Shown piece by piece: positions 15,999-21,883 of a DNA stretch of 21,883 nt (position 1 is its first letter; each line of letters opens with the position of its first letter). The DNA is from AM-1111 sp046302135 (GTDB lineage: Bacteria; Bacteroidota; Bacteroidia; B-17B0; Aurantibacillaceae), in NCBI GenBank assembly GCA_046302135.1, contig JBKCIQ010000081.1:1-21883 (forward strand), written 5' to 3'. The position numbers and the translations under genes are program-made. Below the pieces are notes generated by a model. It did no database searches. It was not told the origin of the DNA and was given only the letters and a program-made list of their open reading frames with translations.

Positions 15999-18900
15999 TT
16001 AATAGGAAAGACAGGAACCTAACCATTTTTCTGCTTCCTGAACTGACCATCCTTTTCTTTTAGCATAGTCCTCAACCTGCTCCTTTGTTATTCTTCCTAC
16101 GCCAAAATAATTGGATTGCGGATGCGAGAAATAAAGACCTGAAACTGCCGCTGTAGGATACATTGCCATACTTTCGGTTAGTTGAATTCCTGTATTTTTT
16201 TCAACCTGTAACAATTGCCAGATGGTTAATTTTTCTGTGTGATCCGGCTGTGCAGGATAACCAGGCGCCGGTCTTATTCCTTTATAAGTTTCCTTAATGA
16301 TGTCTTCTTTCGATAGATTTTCATCTGAGGCATATCCCCATATTTCTTTTCTGACTTTTTCATGAAGTAACTCTGCAAATGCTTCCGCGAGACGATCAGC
16401 TAGGGCTTTAAGCATAATGGCATTGTAATCATCGTGATCTTTTTCAAATTCAGTTACTTTTTTCTCTATTCCAATTCCGGTTGTAACTGCAAAAGCTCCA
16501 ATGTAATCAATTTGCTCTCCTTTCGGCGCAATGAAATCAGATAAAGCAATATTGAATTGTCCTTCCGGCTTTTTAGTTTGTTGTCTTATTGTATGGAATT
16601 TGGATTTTTGATTTTCATTTTCAAAAACTAAAATATCATCTCCTTCAGAATTAGCAGGGAAGATTCCAGTAACAGCATTGGCTGTAAGCCACTTTTCATT
16701 AATGATTTTTTGTAGCATGATTTGTGCATCGTCAAAAAGTTTTTTAGCCTCTGCACCTCGTTGTTCATCTTGAAAAATCTTAGGGTAAGACCCCTTCATT
16801 TCCCAACTGTGAAAAAACGGAGTCCAATCGATATATTCAGCAATATCCTTTAAAGAGTAATCATTTAAAACGGTTATGCCTAAATTTTTTGGTTGTTTAA
16901 TCAATGTATTCTTCCAATCTACAGGAAACTTATTTTTTCCAGCTTCTGATAAAGAAATGTATTTTGTAGTATTACCGGCATTTTTTTGCAATTCTCTTAA
17001 GTGTTCGTACTCTGCTTTTGTTTTGCCGATAAATTCCTTTTTGAGTTCTTCAGAAATTAAACTGCTCACCACAGGAACAGAACGCGAGGCGTCATTAACA
17101 TGGATTACAGGGTGAGAGTAATGAGGTTCTATTTTAACTGCGGTATGAACTTTGGAGGTAGTAGCACCACCAATCATTAGAGGAATATTGAATTTCAATC
17201 TTTCCATTTCTTTGGCAACATGTACCATCTCATCCAATGATGGTGTTATCAAACCACTTAAACCAATTACATCAACATTTTCTTTCTTTGCTGTTTCAAG
17301 AATTTTATCGCAAGGAACCATAACTCCAAGGTCAATGATGTCGTAGTTGTTACAAGCAAGTACAACACCCACAATGTTTTTACCTATGTCGTGAACATCT
17401 CCTTTAACAGTAGCCATCAGGATTTTTCCTTTCTTTTGTTCTGTCCCAGTTTTCTCTGCTTCTAAATATGGTAAAAGGTAGGCAACCGCTTTTTTCATAA
17501 CTCTAGCACTTTTTACCACCTGAGGTAAAAACATTTTGCCACTACCGAAAAGATCACCCACTAAATTCATTCCATCCATTAAAGGCCCTTCTATAACGTG
17601 TAAAGTTTTTTCAAACTTTTTTCTTACTTCCTCAACATCTGTTTCAATATGATCAGTTATTCCTTTTACGAGTGCGTGTTTTAATCTTTCTTCAACAGGT
17701 GCTTTTCTCCATTCTTCTTCTTTTTCAATTTTTTCTCCCGATTTGTTCTTTACCTTTTCGGCAAACTCTATCAATCTTTCTGTGGCATCCTCCCTCCTAT
17801 CGAGCAAAACATCTTCTACTAATTCCAGTAAATCTTTTGGTATTTCATCATATACAACCAATTGAGAAGGATTCACTATTCCCATGTCCATTCCTGCCTT
17901 GGTACCATGATATAAAAATGCAGCATGTATCGCCTCGCGTACATAATCATTACCTCTAAAAGAAAAACTTACATTGCTCACTCCACCGCTTACTTTTGCA
18001 AGTGGTAGATTTTTCTTGATCCATTTAGTGGCTTCAAAAAAATCTAAGGCATTTTTTCTGTGCTCCTCCATACCTGTTGCAACAGGAAAAATATTCGGAT
18101 CAAAAATGATATCCTGTGGTGGAAAACCAACTTTTTCAGTAAGGATTTTATACGCCCTTTCACAGATCTCTATCCGTCTTTGTAAGGTGTCTGCTTGCCC
18201 TTGTTCATCAAAAGCCATTATTATTACAGCGGCGCCATAATGCCTTACAGTTTCTGCTTGCTTAATGAATTCCTCTTCTCCCCCTTTTAGTGAAATCGAA
18301 TTAACAATGGCTTTGCCTTGAACACATTTCAATCCGGCTTCAATCACTTCGAACTTCGAAGAATCAATCATGATTGGCACTCTCGCAATGTCAGGCTCTG
18401 AAGCAACTAGATTAAGAAAAGTAGTCATTGCCTCAACTGCATCCAACATCCCTTCATCCATGTTAACGTCAATTGCCTGAGCTCCTCCTTCTACCTGGTC
18501 TCTCGCAATCGCTAAAGCTTCATCAAATTGTCCTTCTTTAATTAGACGCAAGAACTTTTTAGACCCTGTAACATTAGTTCGTTCTCCCACATTCATGAAA
18601 TTACTCTCAGGTAAAAGTGTTACTGCCTCTAGCCCACTAAGTCTTAGATATGGAGAAATGTTTGGTTTTTTCCTTGGGCTTGTATGTCTCGCATGTTCTG
18701 CAATGTGTCTGATATGATCCGGGGTAGTTCCACAACAACCACCAACGATATTTATAAAACCTGATTCTAAAAAGTCACAAACTTGATGACTCATGGTTTC
18801 AGGTGTCTCATCGTATTCACCAAACTGATTGGGCAAGCCAGCATTGGGATAGGCACTTACAAAGAATGGAGCTTTTTCAGATAGCTCTTGCAAGTAAGGC

Positions 18901-19655
18901 CGCATATCTTTTGCACCCAAGGCACAATTTAGTCCTATACTCAATAGTGGTACATGTGAAACGGAATTTAAAAAAGCTTCAACTGTTTGACCGCTTAGGG
19001 TTCTGCCACTTGCATCGGTTATTGTGCCTGAAATCATAACCGGAAGATGCTTATTTTTTTCGGTAAAAACTTTTTGTGCCGCGAACAATGCGGCTTTGGC
19101 ATTTAGCGTATCGAAAATGGTCTCGATTAATAATAAATCAGAACCTCCGTCAATCAGTCCTCTAATCTGCTCAGCGTAGGCATCTGTAAGTTGATCAAAA
19201 TTTATGGCTCTGTAACCCGGATTGTTAACGTCAGGCGATAGTGATGCGGTACGATTAGTTGGTCCTACGGCTCCTGCAACAAAGCAATGTCTTTCAGTTT
19301 CAGCTTCTAGTTTAAATTCTTCTATCGCTTTTTTGGCAAGTGAAGCAGATGCAAAATTCAATTCATAAGAAAGATCTTCCATGTGGTAATCTGCCATAGA
19401 GATGCGCTGAGCGTTGAACGTGTTGGTTTCAATAATATCAGCACCGGCATCGAGGTATTTTTTGTGAATTGTTAAAATGATATCAGGTTGAGTTAGGCTC
19501 AAGAGGTCATTATTTCCTTTTAAGTCATGAGCGAAATCCTTAAATCTATCACCTCGATAATCTTTTTCTTCCAATTTGTACTGTTGAATCATTGTGCCCA
19601 TAGCTCCGTCGATAACGAGCACTCGATTTTCCAGTTCTTTTTCAATTGTATGCAT
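15999..19655 (-). CDS. metH: cobalamin-dependent methionine synthase MetH
   Basis: About 1218 residues, full length compared with E. coli MetH (1227). It transfers the methyl group of 5-methyltetrahydrofolate to homocysteine through methylcobalamin. Domains in order: homocysteine domain (about 1-325) with zinc ligands Cys near 243 (GLNCALG) and Cys-Cys near 307-308 (GGCCGT); pterin-binding domain (about 340-600; MNVGERTNVTGS, NVNMDEGMLD); cobalamin cap and B12 domain with DVHDIG, whose His (near 753) binds cobalt from below; and the C-terminal reactivation domain with RPAPGYPAQPDHTEK (near 1131) and MYPTAAVSGLYFSHP. I prefer ATG at 19655 over the TTG two codons earlier. Expression is controlled by the SAM-I riboswitch upstream. 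Convergent with the S8 protease. Confidence 0.97.
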   Translation of the reverse strand: MHTIEKELENRVLVIDGAMGTMIQQYKLEEKDYRGDRFKDFAHDLKGNNDLLSLTQPDIILTIHKKYLDAGADIIETNTFNAQRISMADYHMEDLSYELNFASASLAKKAIEEFKLEAETERHCFVAGAVGPTNRTASLSPDVNNPGYRAINFDQLTDAYAEQIRGLIDGGSDLLLIETIFDTLNAKAALFAAQKVFTEKNKHLPVMISGTITDASGRTLSGQTVEAFLNSVSHVPLLSIGLNCALGAKDMRPYLQELSEKAPFFVSAYPNAGLPNQFGEYDETPETMSHQVCDFLESGFINIVGGCCGTTPDHIRHIAEHARHTSPRKKPNISPYLRLSGLEAVTLLPESNFMNVGERTNVTGSKKFLRLIKEGQFDEALAIARDQVEGGAQAIDVNMDEGMLDAVEAMTTFLNLVASEPDIARVPIMIDSSKFEVIEAGLKCVQGKAIVNSISLKGGEEEFIKQAETVRHYGAAVIIMAFDEQGQADTLQRRIEICERAYKILTEKVGFPPQDIIFDPNIFPVATGMEEHRKNALDFFEATKWIKKNLPLAKVSGGVSNVSFSFRGNDYVREAIHAAFLYHGTKAGMDMGIVNPSQLVVYDEIPKDLLELVEDVLLDRREDATERLIEFAEKVKNKSGEKIEKEEEWRKAPVEERLKHALVKGITDHIETDVEEVRKKFEKTLHVIEGPLMDGMNLVGDLFGSGKMFLPQVVKSARVMKKAVAYLLPYLEAEKTGTEQKKGKILMATVKGDVHDIGKNIVGVVLACNNYDIIDLGVMVPCDKILETAKKENVDVIGLSGLITPSLDEMVHVAKEMERLKFNIPLMIGGATTSKVHTAVKIEPHYSHPVIHVNDASRSVPVVSSLISEELKKEFIGKTKAEYEHLRELQKNAGNTTKYISLSEAGKNKFPVDWKNTLIKQPKNLGITVLNDYSLKDIAEYIDWTPFFHSWEMKGSYPKIFQDEQRGAEAKKLFDDAQIMLQKIINEKWLTANAVTGIFPANSEGDDILVFENENQKSKFHTIRQQTKKPEGQFNIALSDFIAPKGEQIDYIGAFAVTTGIGIEKKVTEFEKDHDDYNAIMLKALADRLAEAFAELLHEKVRKEIWGYASDENLSKEDIIKETYKGIRPAPGYPAQPDHTEKLTIWQLLQVEKNTGIQLTESMAMYPTAAVSGLYFSHPQSNYFGVGRITKEQVEDYAKRKGWSVQEAEKWLGSCLSY

Positions 19656-19677
19656 TTTCAAATTCTATAAATTATTC

Positions 19678-19714
19678 AAAAAAAAATCTCTTCAGAAAAG
19701 ATCAGAAGAGATTT
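19678..19714 (-). terminator. riboswitch-controlled terminator before metH
   Basis: In the RNA (minus strand), AAATCTCTTC pairs with GAAGAGATTT across an 11-nt loop, followed by a run of U from the A-run at 19678-19683. It lies between the SAM-I aptamer and the metH start. Loop bases 19695-19706 can pair instead with 19737-19752 to form an antiterminator. Confidence 0.88.
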
Positions 19715-19740
19715 AAAATTTTTACTTAAAGTTCTATCTG

Positions 19741-19845
19741 ACTTATCTTTTCCCAATATGCTGGGTACGATTTGGCACCATTTGTTGAAAAAAACCGGTT
19801 GCCAAGGCTTCAAAGGGCGTTATCCCTCCACCTTTCCTGATAAGT
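19741..19845 (-). ncRNA. SAM-I riboswitch (S box) upstream of metH
   Basis: Read on the minus strand, the 105-nt element has the S-box core in order: P1 5' arm ACTTATC, AGGTGGAGGGA, GCCCTTTGAAGCC, TTGGCAACC, GGTGCCAAATC, then P1 3' arm GATAAGT. P1 is 7 bp (19845-19839 with 19747-19741). S-adenosylmethionine binding stabilises P1. The P1 3' arm overlaps the segment GAAAAGAT...CAGA (19752-19737), which is complementary to TCTGATCTTTTC in the terminator loop. Low SAM therefore allows antitermination and metH expression, while high SAM gives termination. The 64-codon open frame across this stretch on the plus strand is a chance frame. Confidence 0.95.
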
Positions 19846-19863
19846 TGTTAAAGAACGAGGATG

Positions 19864-19893
19864 CAAATATAATGTTTAGTAATTTATTTACAT
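19864..19893 (-). promoter_or_regulatory. promoter of the metH riboswitch transcript
   Basis: Minus-strand TATATTTG (19871-19864) matches the -7 consensus TAnnTTTG exactly. ATG at 19893-19891 is a one-mismatch -33 element at a 19-bp spacing. The predicted start near 19860 lies about 15 nt before the aptamer, as expected for a riboswitch leader of about 205 nt. Confidence 0.65.
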
Positions 19894-19959
19894 GTAAAAA
19901 GGAGGAATTAGATTTTAAAATTATATTATTTCTAATTTTTTATTGGAATTGATTAAAAC

Positions 19960-19990
19960 TTTGTTCGATTAAGAAATTTTACTATTTTTG
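19960..19990 (+). promoter_or_regulatory. promoter of tRNA-Glu
   Basis: TTTG (19960-19963), 19 bp, then TATTTTTG (19983-19990): a full match to the Bacteroidota promoter at standard spacing. It precedes the tRNA by 31 bp and is divergent from the metH promoter about 70 bp away. The stretch between metH and the tRNA (19656-20021) is thus filled by terminator, riboswitch and two promoters. Confidence 0.8.
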
Positions 19991-20021
19991 CGGTCCTAAA
20001 TTAAAGGAGTTCTTTGTTTAT

Positions 20022-20093
20022 GGCCCGTTCGTCTAGGGGTTAGGACGCGTCCCTTTCACGGACGAAACACGGGTTCGATTCCCGTACGGGCTA
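20022..20093 (+). tRNA. tRNA-Glu (anticodon UUC)
   Basis: A 72-nt cloverleaf without encoded CCA. The acceptor stem GGCCCGT pairs with ACGGGCT (7 bp, one G-U at the end), with discriminator A. D arm GTCT...GGAC, anticodon stem CGTCC/GGACG with loop CTTTCAC (anticodon TTC at 20055-20057), T arm ACGGG-TTCGATT-CCCGT. A strong promoter precedes it and a terminator follows. The recombinase gene starts 131 bp after its end, so its 3' half is the likely integration site of the element to the right. Confidence 0.98.
20070..20093 (+). other. candidate left attachment site in the tRNA 3' end
   Basis: Inferred, not seen as a repeat. Tyrosine recombinases encoded next to a tRNA gene usually cross over within its T-arm/acceptor 3' segment, which the element restores. 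The matching right-hand copy would lie beyond the window; I see no second copy inside it. Confidence 0.45.
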
Positions 20094-20108
20094 CTGTAAA
20101 AAACTTTT

Positions 20109-20143
20109 AAACCCCTGAAAATCAAGTGTTTTCAGGGGTTTTT
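20109..20143 (+). terminator. rho-independent terminator after tRNA-Glu
   Basis: A perfect 13-bp stem (AAACCCCTGAAAA with TTTTCAGGGGTTT) around a 7-nt loop, with T's continuing to 20143. The A-rich 5' arm makes it nearly bidirectional. It separates tRNA transcription from the recombinase gene; if the crossover is in the tRNA, this terminator came with the element. Confidence 0.9.
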
Positions 20144-20152
20144 AGTTACTAC

Positions 20153-20188
20153 AGGTGGATTTATAGGTGGATTTATAGGTGGATTTTC
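20153..20188 (+). repeat. three tandem 12-bp repeats before the recombinase gene
   Basis: AGGTGGATTTAT occurs at 20153-20164 and 20165-20176, and a third time at 20177-20188 with only the last base changed. It lies between the tRNA terminator and the recombinase start. The position fits arm-type binding sites for the recombinase N-terminal domain or an autoregulatory site. The third copy contains the GTG that would be an alternative start for the recombinase. Confidence 0.8.
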
Positions 20189-20223
20189 TTGAAATTTGCT
20201 TCTGGAAATTAATCAGTTTTACC

Positions 20224-21465
20224 ATGAAAGCATCTCTAGAACTAGCATCTAAAAAAAACCGAAATGGCTTATATGAAATCTATGTAAGAATACAAGATGG
20301 AATAAAAAAAAGGCGAATAAAAGCGAATTGCGCCGTAGCCAAGTATCAATTCAAAGGTAAAAATCACAATCTACAATGGGTCAGAAATCACCCAAATGCC
20401 CATAAAATAAACGCCGATCTTAAATTCCTCATTGAGCAGCACAACGATGTTGTACTTTCCGCGAAAGTTGGAAAAAAAATTCTTACTCCTGAATCTGTTA
20501 TCCATAAGGCAAATAAAGTAAACGAACCAGTTTCACTTATAAAGTTCATGGAGATAAAAATCAGTCAAATGCTGGAGTATAATCAGCGTAAGGGATACAT
20601 TCAATCTCTAAACAAATGGAAAGCCTTCTGTCAAAAGCAAAAGTTGGGTGACTTGGATTTTAGAGAAATTGACGTTTACATTATAAAAAGCTTTGAAAAT
20701 TATTTATTTAAAAAGGGTTTAAGTGACAACACAGTTTATGGAGACCTTAAGCGTATCCGATCGTGCTTCAATATGGCAATTAAGGAGCAATTAATAGCTG
20801 TTGGAGACTACGTTTTTAAGGCGTATACGATGCCAAAAGTAAAACGAAGTACAAAAGAAAAATTGACAATTCAAGAGTATCAAAAATTCCGAGACTTGAG
20901 TTATTCGAATGAATCATTAATTAAAACCGCTCAGCAAGCGTTTTTACTTGCCTACAACCTAGCAGGTGCACGGGTGGAAGATATTTTAACTCTAACATGG
21001 GATAACATTAAAAAGGACCGAATAGAATACAGGATGTCTAAAACCGGAGCCATCAACTCCTTTCAAATTACTCCTCAGATTAATGATATATTAAACTACT
21101 TTAAAAACATCAATAAAAATAATTCAAAACTTATCGTTCCTCTAATAAAAGATGATATATTAATTTTCAAAAACAGTAAGATTGAAAAGGAAAATGAAAT
21201 GTATAAAAAGGAAATTGGCATTAAAACTGCCATACTAAATAAATACCTGAAAAAAATCGCCAGCGACGCAGAAATTGAAAAGAAAATAACAACACACGTA
21301 TCAAGACACAGCTTCGCATCCATTGCCATAAAAAAATCTAACGGAGATATTAATTTTGTTCAAAATGCCTTGAAACACTCGAGCCCTAAAATTACCCAAA
21401 TATATTTGGCGGATTTAGATAACGAATCAATGGATGAAAAAATGAAAAATGTTACAGACATTTGA
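20224..21465 (+). CDS. tyrosine recombinase (integrase) of an integrative element
   Basis: 413 residues from ATG at 20224; a GTG 15 codons earlier (20179) is in frame but lies inside the tandem repeats. Three parts: an N-terminal arm-type DNA-binding domain (about 1-85; SLELASKKNRNGLYEIYVRIQDG), a SAM-like core-binding domain (about 107-205) and the catalytic domain. The active site is complete: Arg250 (AGARVEDILTLTW), Lys273, His358-x-x-Arg361 (THVSRHSFAS), His385 and the nucleophile Tyr394 (QIYLADLD). This form is typical of Bacteroidota phages, conjugative transposons and islands. It starts just after tRNA-Glu and reads away from it, so it should catalyse integration at that tRNA. It converges on the helix-turn-helix gene with an 11-bp gap. 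Confidence 0.95.
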   Translation: MKASLELASKKNRNGLYEIYVRIQDGIKKRRIKANCAVAKYQFKGKNHNLQWVRNHPNAHKINADLKFLIEQHNDVVLSAKVGKKILTPESVIHKANKVNEPVSLIKFMEIKISQMLEYNQRKGYIQSLNKWKAFCQKQKLGDLDFREIDVYIIKSFENYLFKKGLSDNTVYGDLKRIRSCFNMAIKEQLIAVGDYVFKAYTMPKVKRSTKEKLTIQEYQKFRDLSYSNESLIKTAQQAFLLAYNLAGARVEDILTLTWDNIKKDRIEYRMSKTGAINSFQITPQINDILNYFKNINKNNSKLIVPLIKDDILIFKNSKIEKENEMYKKEIGIKTAILNKYLKKIASDAEIEKKITTHVSRHSFASIAIKKSNGDINFVQNALKHSSPKITQIYLADLDNESMDEKMKNVTDI

Positions 21466-21476
21466 GTGCATTTCAG

Positions 21477-21761
21477 TTACATCGCGCTCCTATATTTTCT
21501 GAAAGTTCTATTTGCGATAAAATCATGAACTGATTTTTTTGTAAACCAAAAAATTCTTCCAAGTCTGGAATATTCCAATTCATTAAGGTAGGGCCTACGT
21601 TTATCAAGTAAGGTTTTTGGCTTCACTTGCAAAAGTTTGCAGGTTTCTAAGATTGAATAATAATCCCATCCAGACAGTTGTGTTTGCTTGTCTTTTAAAG
21701 CATTTTCAACAGACTGCTTAATATACTCCATAAGATCAGGTAGATCAATTGTAACCTTCAT
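21477..21761 (-). CDS. excisionase-like helix-turn-helix protein
   Basis: 94 residues. The N-terminus (MKVTIDLPDLMEYIKQSVENALKDK) is a charged amphipathic segment often seen in Bacteroidota element proteins. From about 33 to 90 there is a winged-helix/MerR-like excisionase domain: YYSILETCKLLQVKPKTLLDKRR (helix-turn-helix), then YSRLGRIFWFTKKSVHDFI (wing and following helix). Such small proteins bind attachment-site DNA to direct excision or repress element genes; which of the two cannot be told. It ends 11 bp from the convergent recombinase stop. Its upstream region holds inverted TTCAG/CTGAA half-sites that may be its own operators. Confidence 0.82.
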   Translation of the reverse strand: MKVTIDLPDLMEYIKQSVENALKDKQTQLSGWDYYSILETCKLLQVKPKTLLDKRRPYLNELEYSRLGRIFWFTKKSVHDFIANRTFRKYRSAM

Positions 21762-21793
21762 GAAATTTATTTTGAAGAGGGATTATAATTACA

Positions 21794-21846
21794 GTTCATT
21801 TTGATTTTTACTGAATTTTATTCTGTTCAGAAATATTTTGCTGAAC
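21794..21846. promoter_or_regulatory. cluster of TTCAG/CTGAA half-sites upstream of the excisionase-like gene
   Basis: GTTCAG (21825-21830) and CTGAAC (21841-21846) form a perfect 6-bp inverted repeat. CTGAAT (21811-21816) and GTTCAT (21794-21799) are near copies in alternating orientation. They lie 33-85 bp from the minus-strand start codon, suitable for an operator region. The final 120 bases of the window otherwise hold no gene I can support. Confidence 0.45.
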
Positions 21847-21883
21847 TTTAATTAGTAGAGCTGTAATGCAAGCAGTAAGTACC

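Noticed and set aside
16876..19039. Several open frames of 64-95 codons on the plus strand inside metH
   Set aside because: They are antisense shadows of a fully conserved MetH reading frame and show no family features.
19758..19952. Open frame of 64 codons on the plus strand between metH and tRNA-Glu
   Set aside because: It runs antisense through the SAM-I aptamer and the metH promoter; its codons are explained by conserved RNA structure and it resembles no protein.
20153..20188. CRISPR-like array
   Set aside because: Three 12-bp units in direct contact without spacers and no cas genes; it is a short tandem repeat.
21866..21883. Possible start of a divergent gene at the right edge (ATG at 21866)
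   Set aside because: Only six codons are visible and no clear promoter precedes it; not enough to call a gene.

Overview
The window is AT-rich DNA (by eye about one third G+C) from a member of the Bacteroidota. Four things support this: a GldN protein, a subtilisin-like protease with a C-terminal type IX secretion tail, -7 promoter elements of the Bacteroidota form TAnnTTTG, and Bacteroidota-typical families (GWxTD lipoprotein, SPOR-like triple repeat). I cannot name a genus.

Layout, left to right. (1) 1-2842: the 3' part of a secreted or envelope protein with three SPOR-like repeats, converging on gldN; gldN lies behind the lipoprotein methionine sulfoxide reductase msrB on the minus strand. 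(2) 3033-7557, plus strand: murB, a GWxTD lipoprotein, a rhomboid protease, gpmA and a conserved hypothetical protein. (3) 7561-10826, minus strand: a Gfo/Idh/MocA oxidoreductase, an unknown lipoprotein and a polyprenyl-phosphate sugar transferase, packed as an operon that looks like part of envelope polysaccharide synthesis. (4) 10939-12543, plus strand: pcm and a predicted outer-membrane protein, ending in a hairpin terminator. (5) 12574-13763, minus strand: low-molecular-weight protein tyrosine phosphatase and a secreted unknown protein. (6) 13829-15949: the type IX-secreted S8 protease. (7) 15999-19893, minus strand: full-length cobalamin-dependent methionine synthase metH under a SAM-I riboswitch with a readable terminator/antiterminator switch. 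(8) 19960-20143: tRNA-Glu(UUC) with its promoter and a terminator. (9) 20153 to the right edge: a tyrosine recombinase directly after the tRNA, a convergent excisionase-like helix-turn-helix gene and a repeat-rich intergenic region. This is the left end of an integrative element whose cargo lies outside the window.

Connections. gldN (secretion machinery) and the S8 protease (cargo with sorting tail) belong to the same export pathway. murB, the sugar transferase operon, the rhomboid protease, the lipoproteins and the outer-membrane protein are all cell-envelope functions. metH and its riboswitch close a feedback loop on S-adenosylmethionine. Most of the window is ordinary chromosomal core. The accessory part starts at tRNA-Glu, and only about 1.8 kb of it is visible. 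I found no convincing novel defence or metabolic system inside the window; the best leads are the tRNA-anchored element end, its repeat arrays, the stand-alone gldN, and the near-leaderless promoter arrangement of pcm and msrB.
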